NCBI GenBank assembly: GCA_002314445.1 | Contig: DCFX01000019.1 | Span: 51,184 to 115,183, forward strand | Reading direction: 5' to 3' | Length of the DNA stretch: 64,000 bases | Origin: Treponema sp. UBA1793 | GTDB taxonomy: Bacteria; Spirochaetota; Spirochaetia; Treponematales; Treponemataceae | Part shown: one piece after another, positions 10,064 through 19,005 of the stretch | Numbering within the stretch: position 1 is the first letter of the stretch | How the letters are laid out: every line of letters starts with the position of its first letter | The notes under the pieces: model-generated | The model's input: only the letters and a program-made list of their open reading frames with translations | Told to the model about the DNA's origin: nothing | The model's database searches: none | Translations under genes and position numbers: made by a program

Positions 10064-10693
10064 ATGATATTGCAAAATTTTATTGTGTTCGAAGGCATTG
10101 ATGGTGCCGGCACCTCCACTCAGTTAAAAAAGCTCACCGAAAAAATCAGGAATGACAAACTGTTCATCACGGCAGAACCGACGAATCTTCCCACCGGTGT
10201 TTTCCTTCGCCGCATGCTCAAAGGCGAATTCTCTGTCGACGAAAAGACTGCTGCTTACCTGTTTGCTTCAGACAGATGCGAACACGTGTTCGGCAGGGAC
10301 GGAATCATTGAACATATTCACGCGGAAAAGATTGTCGTCAGCGACAGATACCTGTTTTCGACACTTGCTTATCAGTCAGTCTCGTGCGGAGAAGACCTGC
10401 CGCAGCTTTTAAACAGTATATTTCCGCTGCCGCAGATTCTTTTTTATTTCCGGATCAACCCCGAAATCTCATTCAAAAGGGTGCTTGCCCGCGGAGAAAA
10501 ACCGGAAATATACGAAAATACCGGTTTTCTGCAGAAAACGGCCGCACTGTATGATAAAATCATGAAAAAATACGACGGAACAGCTCTTGCAGAATCGATG
10601 CAGCTTGTCACGATTGATGCGTCAAAACCTATAGAAGAAACAGCTGAAATTATCTGGAGTTACCTCAAAAAGCTGCCGATATTGGGAATGTGA
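10064..10693 (+). CDS. tmk: Thymidylate kinase with non-canonical P-loop
   Basis: dTMP kinase phosphorylates dTMP to dTDP for DNA synthesis. The 209 residues match the family length. The substrate motif DRY is at 94-96 (VVSDRYLFSTLAYQ), and the dTMP-binding EPT stretch is near residue 38. The P-loop reads EGIDGAGTST (residues 10-19), with Thr17 where the Walker A lysine is expected; the codons ATT GAT GGT GCC GGC ACC TCC ACT confirm it. The gene is intact and heads a plus-strand operon. Its stop overlaps the next start by 4 bp (GTGA). The substitution may be a lineage trait with Lys supplied from elsewhere in the protein; this was not tested. Confidence 0.93.
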   Translation: MILQNFIVFEGIDGAGTSTQLKKLTEKIRNDKLFITAEPTNLPTGVFLRRMLKGEFSVDEKTAAYLFASDRCEHVFGRDGIIEHIHAEKIVVSDRYLFSTLAYQSVSCGEDLPQLLNSIFPLPQILFYFRINPEISFKRVLARGEKPEIYENTGFLQKTAALYDKIMKKYDGTALAESMQLVTIDASKPIEETAEIIWSYLKKLPILGM

Positions 10694-11319
10694 AGAAATC
10701 TTTACCGCATATCATATATATCCTGATTCTCTCACTGCTGCTTTCGTCCATTCCTGCAGCCCGTGCAAACGCATACATGGTAAAATACAAGGAAGACTTC
10801 TACAGGCTGTATCACGTACATTATCAGCAGTACCCCGACGACTGTATTGAAAATATCTACTGGCTGGAAAAGGCTGTCCAGGCCGATTTCTGCAATCCGC
10901 TCTATGCCGACGCTAAAATTGATTCCGAAAAACAGTGGGAAAAATACCGTGACCTTTTCCAGATGCACCTGAACCTGAAACTCATCGAGCAGCATCTGAG
11001 ACTCGGTCGTACGTACGACAAACAGGTTGCGCACTTTTACGATGCCCCATGGAAAGACGAATATATAAACGATTTGAACAAGACGCTTTCGTGTTATGAG
11101 GCAGGCCTTTACTACTGGCAGGAAGCACAGCTTTGGGCAGAAAAAGCGAATGCGGCATCATTTGACTTTATTTTCATCACCGACCAGCAGTTCTGGGAGG
11201 ATGAGCGGGAACGCATAAAAAGCGGCAGCCTGGACTATGGAAAAATGCTCAACCGCGAAATTGTACGCGTTACAAAAGTCAGAAATGATTTTCTTGCAAT
11301 GAATACGAAAAACTACTAA
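10690..11319 (+). CDS. Secreted protein of unknown function
   Basis: I do not recognise a named family. The 209 residues start at a GTG overlapping the tmk stop. A signal peptide spans about residues 1-27 (LILSLLLSSIPAARA before NAYMVK). The mature part is helical and rich in Tyr, Trp and charged residues (for example EKAVQADFCNPLYAD and CYEAGLYYWQEAQLWAEK), in a pattern that resembles helical-repeat or TPR-like folds. It sits 12 bp before aroB in the tmk-aroB-nifS operon. It is probably periplasmic or surface-associated in the envelope; function unknown. Confidence 0.8.
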   Translation: MKKSLPHIIYILILSLLLSSIPAARANAYMVKYKEDFYRLYHVHYQQYPDDCIENIYWLEKAVQADFCNPLYADAKIDSEKQWEKYRDLFQMHLNLKLIEQHLRLGRTYDKQVAHFYDAPWKDEYINDLNKTLSCYEAGLYYWQEAQLWAEKANAASFDFIFITDQQFWEDERERIKSGSLDYGKMLNREIVRVTKVRNDFLAMNTKNY

Positions 11320-11331
11320 AATATCCATAAT

Positions 11332-12450
11332 ATGAAAAATGAGTTACACATAAAATACCCGCCGGTTCATCCCGGGACAGAACTGACAAGTATTTTATTC
11401 AAGTCAGGAGTACCTGACCTTGTTTCAACGTTACATCCTGGAGAGAAACAGGAAAACAGCGAGCGCCGCTTTTTCGTAACAGATGCTACAGTCGCAACGC
11501 TTCCTCCTGTCCTTCCGTTTGTAAAGATGTTTGATGACGGAAAATGCGGTGAAGATTATCTGCTTATTCTCGGTTCTGGAGAACCATACAAGACAATCGA
11601 CAGCGTACTTTCAATTATAAAGACAGCGCTCGAAGCGGGCTTTACACGGAAAGATATTTTCGTAGGCATAGGCGGCGGCGTTATCTGTGATATTACAGGA
11701 TTTGCAGCCTCGCTGTTCAAACGTGGTGCTCCTGTGGAATTCGTGCCGACAACGCTGCTTGCAATGGTTGATGCAGCCGTCGGAGGAAAAACGGGCTGTG
11801 ATTTTGATAATTACAAAAATATGATAGGTACGTTCTATCCGGCAAAAAAGCTGTACGTATTCCCGGAATTCGTACAGTCGCTTTCCGGAGAGCAGTATCG
11901 TTCAGGTCTGGCGGAAGCGCTTAAGACAGCCCTTCTCTTCGATAAAGATTTGTACGGAATGTTCAAAAATTCTTCTGAAAAAATAAAATCACGCGACAGC
12001 AGCAGCATTGACACCATTATCCAGCGCTGCATGCAGGCAAAGGCAAATGTTGTAGAGCAGGATTTTATGGAAAAAAATATCCGCATGTACCTCAACTTCG
12101 GCCACACGTTCGGACACGCGCTTGAATCGCTTGTCGGCCTGGGAAATATCATGCACGGCGACGCCGTCGCATGGGGAATGGGCCGGGCTGTTGTGCTGAG
12201 CAACCATCTTGAACTGTGCAGTGCAGGTTATAAAGACGAAGTTCTTTCCATCCTTAACGAGTACGGATGGGAAACTGTTGCAATACCAAAAATCGTAAAG
12301 GGAGGCGGTTTCGGCGACAGGCTTATCACAAATATGCATAAAGACAAAAAGAATTCCGGCGAAGCAATTAAACTCATACTGCAGAAAGAACTGAACGAAA
12401 CGGTAATTCAGGAGATTCCCGACGACAAAATACATGTCGTACTGAAATAA
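11332..12450 (+). CDS. aroB: 3-dehydroquinate synthase
   Basis: AroB converts DAHP to 3-dehydroquinate, the second step of the shikimate pathway. The 372 residues carry the NAD-binding glycine stretch GIGGGVICD (112-120) and PTTLLAMVDAAVGGKTG (139-155). The probable metal ligands are Glu195 (GLAEALK), the HTFGHALE histidines (258, 262) and His275 (MHGDAVAWGM). It is intact and follows the secreted unknown by 12 bp; nifS starts 2 bp after it. No other aro gene is in the window, so whether the pathway is complete cannot be judged here. Confidence 0.96.
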   Translation: MKNELHIKYPPVHPGTELTSILFKSGVPDLVSTLHPGEKQENSERRFFVTDATVATLPPVLPFVKMFDDGKCGEDYLLILGSGEPYKTIDSVLSIIKTALEAGFTRKDIFVGIGGGVICDITGFAASLFKRGAPVEFVPTTLLAMVDAAVGGKTGCDFDNYKNMIGTFYPAKKLYVFPEFVQSLSGEQYRSGLAEALKTALLFDKDLYGMFKNSSEKIKSRDSSSIDTIIQRCMQAKANVVEQDFMEKNIRMYLNFGHTFGHALESLVGLGNIMHGDAVAWGMGRAVVLSNHLELCSAGYKDEVLSILNEYGWETVAIPKIVKGGGFGDRLITNMHKDKKNSGEAIKLILQKELNETVIQEIPDDKIHVVLK

Positions 12451-12452
12451 TT

Positions 12453-13634
12453 ATGAACCAGAAAAATATTGAGCATTATTTTGACTGGGCCGCAACAAGC
12501 CCTGCCGATGAAGACATACTCCGTTCGGCGCTCGAGGAAACGCTCACAGTGTGGGGAAATCCTTCTAGCATTCATACTGTCGGAAAGGAAGCTCGCACAC
12601 TGCTTGAGGAAGCCCGTTCAAAATGTGCCGGTGTACTTTCCGTTTCTCCGGACAAACTGTTTTTCACATCAGGAGGAACGGAGAGCGATCACATCATGAT
12701 TCTCTCCGTACTCAACAGGCCGCAGAAAGGGACGGTGCTCATAAGTTCTCTTGAACATCCTGCAGTAAAGAACGAAGCGGAAGAGCTTAAAAGATGCGGA
12801 TGGAACGTCTCTGTCATCCCATCCTCGCCTTCCGGGATGATTACACCGGAAGCCGTACTTTCAAAACTCACAGACGATACGGTACTCGTCTGCGTCATGG
12901 CCGTAAACAATGAAACAGGTGCGGTTCAACCTGTGTACGACATTGCGGACGCGCTTGCAAAGGTGGCTGCAGGAAAACGAAGGCCTAAACTGCACGTGGA
13001 CGGCGTACAGGCGGCAGGCAAAATACCGTTTGATATAGCACACAGGGGAATCGACAGCGCCGCTTTCAGTGCACACAAAATCTGCGGGCCGCGCGGCGCG
13101 GGCATCCTCTACCTTGCGGATATGATTGAACCGTTCCTCCGCGGCGGCGGACAGGAAAAAAATATGCGGAGCGGAACGGAGAACGTGTTCGGTGCAGTTG
13201 CTTTTGCAAAATGCCTGGAGCGGTACTACATAACTGACAAAAACGGACAGGCAATGGACAGGTTTGCGGCTCAGCAGCGTTATACCCGCAGATTCCTTGA
13301 AAAGCTTGCAGCTGTAAAGGGATGCTCCATTATACCTGAGGAAAGACTGGAACGCGCACATGAAAACGACTACTCCCCGTGGGTAGTACAAGCTGCGTTT
13401 AACAATATCCCCGGCCAGGTAATGCTCAGAGCACTTAACGCAGAAGGCTTCTTCATTTCTACAGGAAGCGCATGCTCCTCGCGTAAAAATGAACGACCGG
13501 TTCTTGAAGCAATGAACGTAAATGCCTCTCTCAGGGAAACCGCAGTCAGGTTCAGTTTCGGTCCCCACACGACAGAAAAAGCGATGGACGAACTTGCCGC
13601 CAGGACAGAGGAGATTGCAAAGCGATTTAATTGA
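12453..13634 (+). CDS. nifS: Cysteine desulfurase, NifS/IscS family
   Basis: This PLP enzyme takes sulfur from cysteine for Fe-S clusters and thiolated cofactors. In its 393 residues the PLP lysine is Lys209 (SAHKICGPRG). His101 in EHPAV is the usual ring-stacking residue, and the catalytic persulfide cysteine is Cys341 in STGSACSSRK. The N-terminal motif DWAATSPADE replaces the more common LDNAATT. It follows aroB by 2 bp. No iscU/nifU scaffold or isc regulator is adjacent, so it may serve tRNA thiolation or general sulfur supply as well as Fe-S assembly. Intact. Confidence 0.94.
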   Translation: MNQKNIEHYFDWAATSPADEDILRSALEETLTVWGNPSSIHTVGKEARTLLEEARSKCAGVLSVSPDKLFFTSGGTESDHIMILSVLNRPQKGTVLISSLEHPAVKNEAEELKRCGWNVSVIPSSPSGMITPEAVLSKLTDDTVLVCVMAVNNETGAVQPVYDIADALAKVAAGKRRPKLHVDGVQAAGKIPFDIAHRGIDSAAFSAHKICGPRGAGILYLADMIEPFLRGGGQEKNMRSGTENVFGAVAFAKCLERYYITDKNGQAMDRFAAQQRYTRRFLEKLAAVKGCSIIPEERLERAHENDYSPWVVQAAFNNIPGQVMLRALNAEGFFISTGSACSSRKNERPVLEAMNVNASLRETAVRFSFGPHTTEKAMDELAARTEEIAKRFN

Positions 13635-13641
13635 CGCTTAC

Positions 13642-13670
13642 TTGTAAAAGAAATGCTTTTATGGTATTTT
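13642..13670 (+). promoter_or_regulatory. Possible promoter of the PUR-domain gene
   Basis: In the 67-bp gap after nifS, TTGTAA (13642-13647) and TATTTT (13665-13670) are 17 bp apart. A ribosome site AAGGAAGGA then precedes the ATG at 13702. The match is moderate, and the T-run in the gap could instead belong to a weak terminator. Confidence 0.35.
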
Positions 13671-13701
13671 TTTACAGTATATTTATTAAGGAAGGATTAT
13701 T

Positions 13702-14187
13702 ATGAGTGCACGCGGTGAACTTTTTACGACCCAGATTAGTCTCGATAATCGGTCGTATTTTTTCAACGTCAAGGAAAACCGGACGGGAGATGTATTTCTC
13801 CAAATCGTAGAAAGTAAAAGCCGCGACGGAGAGGATTTCGACCGTCACCAGATTGCGATTTTCGCAGACGACTTGCAGAAATTTCTGCAGGGAATGGATA
13901 AGACTCTTTCATTTGTTGAAAAAGAACGTAAAGCACGTGCAAAGGCTGTAAGGGAAAAGAAAGCCGCAAAGGATGCAAAGTACGGTAGAGGCGATGCAAA
14001 GAAAGTCTATTACGTAAAAGACGGTACCAGGACGGAAGAAAAACGCGACGACGGAATAAAGCGCACCGGGCGCGTTATTCATATTGTTTCAAAACGAACT
14101 GATAACGGAAAAACGGAATCTACAGCCGTTATTGAAAAAAAAGAAAGTATCGGAACAGAAAAAAAATCAGACACAGAAAAATTCTAA
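13702..14187 (+). CDS. PUR-domain (PUR-alpha-like) nucleic-acid-binding protein
   Basis: The N-terminal 75 residues have the compact PUR fold pattern of the DUF3276/PUR-alpha-like family (RGELFTTQISLDNRSYFF then VKENRTGDVFLQIVESKS). It is related to the Borrelia protein BpuR, which binds DNA and RNA and controls gene expression. After residue about 75 it continues as a very Lys/Arg/Glu-rich tail (KERKARAKAVREKKAAKDAK), likely disordered and nucleic-acid binding. It has 161 residues and a strong ribosome site. It is convergent with rnhB, the two stop codons overlapping by 3 bp. The family call is good; targets are unknown. Confidence 0.8.
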   Translation: MSARGELFTTQISLDNRSYFFNVKENRTGDVFLQIVESKSRDGEDFDRHQIAIFADDLQKFLQGMDKTLSFVEKERKARAKAVREKKAAKDAKYGRGDAKKVYYVKDGTRTEEKRDDGIKRTGRVIHIVSKRTDNGKTESTAVIEKKESIGTEKKSDTEKF

Positions 14188-14768
14188 TACTTGAATGAAA
14201 ACCGCTGAATGGGCGAAGGCCCTATTTCGCGGCAGATTTTAACATGAGCCGCAGTCGGATATCCTTTATGCCTTGCATATCCGTACTGCGGATATTTTTT
14301 GTCCATTTCAATCATAATCGCATCCCTGCATGTTTTTGCAATAATACTTGCGGCCATAACCGGCCTGTACGTTCCGTCAGCTTTAGGTTCGCATCTGCAT
14401 GTACACGGAATGTCAGGCCGGAAAGTACCGTCGGCCATAGCTTCAATGCAGTCATATGAAATTCCACAGGAGTCCGCCCAGCCGGGCAGTTTCAGCAGCA
14501 TCATTTCGTATGCAAGTTTCATTGCGTACAAACTTGCCTGCAATATATTTATTCTGTCGATTATTACCTGATCGACTATGCCAACACCCCAGCACGCCTG
14601 CTCTTTTATTATCTTTTCCGCATAGGTGCGTTTTTTTTCAGAAAGTTTTTTAGAATCATTGAGGATTTCAACAGGAAAATCAGGAGGAAGGATGACGGCT
14701 CCTGCTGTTACAGGTCCCGCAAGCGGTCCCCTTCCCGCTTCATCAAGTCCGCACGAGAGTATTGTCAT
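14184..14768 (-). CDS. rnhB: Ribonuclease HII
   Basis: RNase HII cleaves RNA in RNA-DNA hybrids and removes single ribonucleotides from DNA. The 194 residues carry the catalytic carboxylates Asp9 and Glu10 (GLDEAGRGPLAGP), Asp113 (EAMADGTF) and a later Asp149 in SIIAKTCRDA. The YGYARHKGYPTAAH stretch near the C-terminus is also typical. It begins 3 bp after the preceding beta-helix gene stop and is the last gene of the long minus-strand run. Intact. Confidence 0.96.
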   Translation of the reverse strand: MTILSCGLDEAGRGPLAGPVTAGAVILPPDFPVEILNDSKKLSEKKRTYAEKIIKEQACWGVGIVDQVIIDRINILQASLYAMKLAYEMMLLKLPGWADSCGISYDCIEAMADGTFRPDIPCTCRCEPKADGTYRPVMAASIIAKTCRDAIMIEMDKKYPQYGYARHKGYPTAAHVKICREIGPSPIQRFSFKY

Positions 14769-14771
14769 ATG

Positions 14772-16859
14772 TTAGAATCCGTTCAGTATATTGCCGCTGT
14801 ATTCAACAGAGATATTTTTTGCGTCGGTATATACTGCATTGCCGACTTTGCGTCCCGCTCCGAGTTCCGCGCTGAATGTATTGCGGGTAATGCGGCTGTG
14901 TGTTCCGAATAATTCCGCTGCACGTCCGTACGTTCCCACTATTTTGCATGTCGATGAACGAAGCTCAAACTCTCCGTCCTGCAAAGAAAAATTAACAGCC
15001 GTCGCGGCCACCGTCGAAATGCGGGCATTAATAATTTTCACTTTAGTTCCCACTGAAGAAATGCACGACGAATACACGGCGGCTTTCGTTGTAATTCCGG
15101 AACCTGTTATGGTGATAACCGATGTATCAGCCGTAATGGCCGTACCGTTTTTATCAAACGAAACGGTTGTTTCGCAGCCGTCCATAGAGAGTACGGAATG
15201 TTCCAGCTTTATGAGAGGTGTATTGATGTCACCGTTCCTCGTACTGTCGGAACGTTCCAGAACGCAGTTCGAAATTGTCAGACTTGCGCTCCTTACTACA
15301 AAGGAACTGTTCTGACCGAACACAAGCCGTGCATCGTTTCTGCCTTCAAGGACACAGTTGGAACTCAGCACGCTTTCGCCTGCCGGCATTTTAACTGTTC
15401 CGCTGACAGTGATATGGGCATACCTTGTATATTTTAATGCATCAACACACTGATCAAACGATGTAAAGGGATGCATATAACTTCCATCTGCCATACTGCT
15501 GTCCGCAGACGCATCAAGATAATAATTATACTGATCGATTACGGCACCGTATGAAGATGTCGTCCCCTTATTTCCCTTAGCGTCAATCGAGTAGGCACAT
15601 ACTTTGTAATAGACCGCGCTTTCAAGGTCAGGTTCAAGCGATACACGGCCCGACGGAGAAAAGACAAAATTATCGGCAGCAGCAGAATCGAATGCAGAGC
15701 CTGAATTGCTGCGGAGCATGTCTTCCGTTACGGGAAGGGGTTTGCTTACTGCAACATACAATTCCGCACCGGGTTCCCCGTCAATCTGCAGTTTTACGGC
15801 TTTCCGTGAATACAATGAAGATGCCGAAGACGTGATAACAGGCGCCGGTGGAGCACGTCTGTCGATGTCGTACTGGATGGGGAGTGTCCCCTGATACACT
15901 GAATCATAGTAAACGCCGGCTGCAAGCGTGCCCTTCGTTTCGTCACCGGAAAACGTATCTATGCCGGCCACTTCATAAAGAACGGTAGTATCGTCGTTTT
16001 TTATACCGATCCGGTAATCTGCATCGCCTCTCAGGACTGCTGTAACGGCGCCTGTTTTCGACTCGGAGCAGAATAACTCCGGTTCGGGAGGCAGTTCAAA
16101 ATATTCAATAGGATTTCCCGCCTGCACTGCAACGCTCTGCCAGAAAACTGTATGTTTTACGGATCTGTCAAGCTTTACAGGGTCTTTCATCGGAGACCAT
16201 AACGAATCGTCTATTTTATAAATAAGCTTATTGTTTGTAAACGTAATCGTGGACCAGTCATCTATTTTAAACGGAACAGTTCTCTGGGTGTACGTTCCGT
16301 TTTTCGACGGAAATGTCCGTATGATAAAGCGCCACTTTGCGCTGCCGTCGGTTACCGTGCACGGAATACAGCGGGATAGTATGCAGTTTGCAGCATAGGA
16401 AACAGGCGCTCCCTGTAAATAAGATTCAGGCTGCTGCCCCATACTGTATTCCATCGACGACGGAATGGAAAACGACGCACCCGCAGTATAATCGACAATC
16501 CCCTGCGCTGTCACGGAATTCACAAATGAGGCGTCATCGCTGTTTCCGGGCGATGAAACTGCAACAGTGTAGACGACTGTCGTATCGGTCTTCACGTCGT
16601 TTCCGTCCATAGATATGACGCGGAGTTCTACCGGCCCCGTTACGTCAAGCAGCACGGGACCGTCGTATGCAAAACCGGTAGACAGCGGATCGGAACCGTT
16701 CAACGAATAAAACGCTTCTTCGCCATCAGGAACATCAAGGACAAGAACCTGCTTATTCGCCCACGTTCCCGGTTCAGGATTAATAATCTTTACATCAGCG
16801 TATAATGCGATGACTGCAGAGAAAAACAAACTGATAAAACAGAGTTTCCGTTTGCTCAT
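14772..16859 (-). CDS. Secreted beta-helix protein with chitobiase-like N-terminal domain
   Basis: No enzyme family is recognised. The 695 residues start with a signal peptide (about 1-22, ending ALYA). Next comes a small module resembling chitobiase C-terminal/Fn3-like domains (EAFYSLNGSDPLSTGFAYDG, about 48-67), found in many secreted bacterial proteins. The C-terminal third opens with DGSYMHPFTSFDQCVDAL and continues with short repeating strands (LTISNCVLERS, LSMDGCETTVSF), the pattern of a right-handed parallel beta-helix. The start overlaps the phosphoribosyltransferase stop by 4 bp. Surface or periplasmic location is likely; no catalytic residues could be identified. Confidence 0.75.
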   Translation of the reverse strand: MSKRKLCFISLFFSAVIALYADVKIINPEPGTWANKQVLVLDVPDGEEAFYSLNGSDPLSTGFAYDGPVLLDVTGPVELRVISMDGNDVKTDTTVVYTVAVSSPGNSDDASFVNSVTAQGIVDYTAGASFSIPSSMEYSMGQQPESYLQGAPVSYAANCILSRCIPCTVTDGSAKWRFIIRTFPSKNGTYTQRTVPFKIDDWSTITFTNNKLIYKIDDSLWSPMKDPVKLDRSVKHTVFWQSVAVQAGNPIEYFELPPEPELFCSESKTGAVTAVLRGDADYRIGIKNDDTTVLYEVAGIDTFSGDETKGTLAAGVYYDSVYQGTLPIQYDIDRRAPPAPVITSSASSLYSRKAVKLQIDGEPGAELYVAVSKPLPVTEDMLRSNSGSAFDSAAADNFVFSPSGRVSLEPDLESAVYYKVCAYSIDAKGNKGTTSSYGAVIDQYNYYLDASADSSMADGSYMHPFTSFDQCVDALKYTRYAHITVSGTVKMPAGESVLSSNCVLEGRNDARLVFGQNSSFVVRSASLTISNCVLERSDSTRNGDINTPLIKLEHSVLSMDGCETTVSFDKNGTAITADTSVITITGSGITTKAAVYSSCISSVGTKVKIINARISTVAATAVNFSLQDGEFELRSSTCKIVGTYGRAAELFGTHSRITRNTFSAELGAGRKVGNAVYTDAKNISVEYSGNILNGF

Positions 16860-17473
16860 TTATTCCCCAGAAGAGGCTCCAGAATCGGGCGCAGTTCAGG
16901 ATCGTCCTTGAAGTAATGTTCCTCAAGTTCCTGTTTTGAGAGCCCCACAAGCTCATGGCTCATATAATGAATCCAGCGGTCCTCTTCCGGCTTTGTAATG
17001 TCGAAACGGCGGCACCAGTAATCAGGCTGAATCGGCTGCTGTTCTTTATGATAGCTGAAATATTTATAATCGTGTACAACGACTTTGATATTACTGCGGG
17101 GTACACCACGCTCAAGAAAAATCTCGACAAGAGAATTGATTGTACGTCCGGAATCGAATATGTCGTCAACGAGCATAATTTTGTCGCCGGGACGCAGATA
17201 TTCCGGTGCATACGACCAGCCGTCAACATACACTTTTTCGTGCTGCTGGATGTCTGAATACGAACGCGCGACAACTGCCGCGTACAACACAGGATGAAAA
17301 TCCTTCCTCACGAGTTTGTAGTATTCGCTTATAACGTTTGCCATATAAGCGCCGCCGCGGAGTGAACAGTAGATAACGTCAGGTATAAAACCGTCGCTGT
17401 ACATCTTGTAGGCAATTTTAAGTGCGTCGTTACGGACTACATCATAGGGGAGAAAATCCTTTATCATCGTCAT
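16856..17473 (-). CDS. Phosphoribosyltransferase family protein
   Basis: The PRPP-binding signature MLVDDIFDSGRTI is at residues 100-112, and an upstream SLRGGAYMANV segment (37-47) is where PRTases bind pyrophosphate. The 205-residue size and the long C-terminal tail resemble xanthine/hypoxanthine-type PRTases of the Gpt group, but the base specificity cannot be read. It follows the ABC importer genes by 51 bp and overlaps the beta-helix gene by 4 bp. A purine salvage role is inferred from family. Confidence 0.85.
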   Translation of the reverse strand: MTMIKDFLPYDVVRNDALKIAYKMYSDGFIPDVIYCSLRGGAYMANVISEYYKLVRKDFHPVLYAAVVARSYSDIQQHEKVYVDGWSYAPEYLRPGDKIMLVDDIFDSGRTINSLVEIFLERGVPRSNIKVVVHDYKYFSYHKEQQPIQPDYWCRRFDITKPEEDRWIHYMSHELVGLSKQELEEHYFKDDPELRPILEPLLGNK

Positions 17474-17524
17474 AACCTCTTATGCTGAAACAAATAATAA
17501 ATATATTCAATTATAATGCTTAAT

Positions 17525-18241
17525 TCACGGATGCACAACAAGTGATGTAATATGTTTCTCAAGCGCCGTGTCGCTTTTTGTCACATGCTTTTCGTCAAGC
17601 ACGACATGCAGAGGCGTTCCGTCCATTACTATAATCCTGTCGGAAAGAAGTACTGCCTCCTTTACGTCGTGCGTCACAAAAAGAACGGTACGTCTTTCCG
17701 TATCGAGCAGCTGCTGCAGGGTGTCCATAAGATGAAGTTTTATGCGCAGATCCTGAGACTGAAACGGCTCGTCCATGAGAAGAAGCTTTGAGGGAAAGGC
17801 AAAACTCCGGGCCATGGAGACACGCTGTTTTTCGCCGCCGCTGAGTTCATCGGGATATGATGCGGCTTCTGCAGAAAGCTGGACGCGGTCAATAAAAAGC
17901 CGTGCACGGGCTTCCGCCGCGTTTTTGTCCATGACATTAACAAGGGGAAGAACGACATTCTGCATGACTGTTGCCGAAGGAATAAGACGGGGTTCCTGAA
18001 ATAAAAAGGAAACGGCAGGCCTGTCTGTCTTTCCTGCAAACAGAATTTCACCGCACGCAGTTACATTTTCCGTATAAAGCGTCCCTGCAATAAAATCAAG
18101 GAGCGTCGTTTTGCCGCTTCCTGATGGTGCAATCATACACGTTACCTTGTTTTCCTCTGCCTCAAGGGAAAAACCGCGATACAACTCCCTTGCACCGCTG
18201 ACAATGGAAAGGCCGTGAATCGAAAGAGCCGATATACTCAT
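17525..18241 (-). CDS. ABC importer ATPase, NitT/TauT type
   Basis: The 238-residue nucleotide-binding subunit has Walker A APSGSGKTT (near 38), signature LSGGEKQRVSMARS, Walker B LLLMDEPFQ and switch His in VLFVTHD. The FQSQD stretch is typical of the nitrate/taurine/thiamine-precursor group. It overlaps the permease stop/start by 4 bp and forms a complete importer with the two upstream genes. Confidence 0.9.
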   Translation of the reverse strand: MSISALSIHGLSIVSGARELYRGFSLEAEENKVTCMIAPSGSGKTTLLDFIAGTLYTENVTACGEILFAGKTDRPAVSFLFQEPRLIPSATVMQNVVLPLVNVMDKNAAEARARLFIDRVQLSAEAASYPDELSGGEKQRVSMARSFAFPSKLLLMDEPFQSQDLRIKLHLMDTLQQLLDTERRTVLFVTHDVKEAVLLSDRIIVMDGTPLHVVLDEKHVTKSDTALEKHITSLVVHP

Positions 18242-19005
18242 ACGCCTGCACCTGCCGTATATGATGTCTTTTTTGTTACAAAGGCCGATAATAACTTTTC
18301 AAGCGCAAAACTCAGTGCGACAAGGACAAGCGTAATTGCGGCGACATCCGCAGTTTCAAGATGAACCTGAGCCGTCTGCATCAGTGTGCCTGCACCTTTC
18401 TGCGGCAGGCTCAGAACTTCGCCGGCTGCCACAACTTTCCACGTAAGTCCGAACGTCGAGACCATGCCGGACAGAAAAAACGGTTCAACAGCAGGAACTG
18501 TAATCCAGCGGAACGTCTGTTTCCCCGTAAAGCCGTAAATACGGGCCATAACTTCAAGTTTTTTATCTTTCTTTACAAATCCGCCTGCGACGGACGATAC
18601 CATAACGGGAAGGGTCATCAGGACCGAAACGAAAACAGGTACCTGGGTCGACGTAAACCAGAACAGTGCTATCAGTATGAAAGAAACGACAGGCGTTGCA
18701 CGGATTATTTCAATCGGAAATGCGAAAAAATTCTTAAAAAACGCAGACAGCCCGCAGATGACGCCTATGACAGTCCCGAGCACGACAGAAAGAGCGAATG
18801 AAATGATACAGCGCAGAAAAGTAGCGCTCACGTTCTGCCAGAATGATGCAGTCCTGCACAAACCGGCGAGGGAACGGAATACTTCTCCGGGAAACGGCAC
18901 AATAAGCGGCGAATGCACAGCATATGCAGCCCCTTCCCATATTCCGAACAGGCATACGGCAGAAAGGCTGTACGCCGCCGCCTTACTTGAAGTAAAAGCC
19001 TTCAT
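18238..19005 (-). CDS. ABC importer permease, BPD_transp_1 family
   Basis: About six transmembrane segments are visible, and an EAA-like loop (KLEVMARIYGFTGKQTFRWITVPAV) marks an importer permease of the NitT/TauT/thiamine-precursor group. I chose the ATG at 19005 (255 residues). It leads directly into the first membrane segment and overlaps the binding-protein stop by 23 bp. The reading frame is open upstream to 19125, but that extension lies inside the binding-protein gene and has no membrane-protein character. Translational coupling to the binding protein is likely. Confidence 0.86.
   Translation of the reverse strand: MKAFTSSKAAAYSLSAVCLFGIWEGAAYAVHSPLIVPFPGEVFRSLAGLCRTASFWQNVSATFLRCIISFALSVVLGTVIGVICGLSAFFKNFFAFPIEIIRATPVVSFILIALFWFTSTQVPVFVSVLMTLPVMVSSVAGGFVKKDKKLEVMARIYGFTGKQTFRWITVPAVEPFFLSGMVSTFGLTWKVVAAGEVLSLPQKGAGTLMQTAQVHLETADVAAITLVLVALSFALEKLLSAFVTKKTSYTAGAGV

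Noticed and set aside
12861..13568. 235-residue open frame on the minus strand
   Set aside because: Antisense to nifS, whose catalytic residues are all in the other strand; typical codon-bias shadow.
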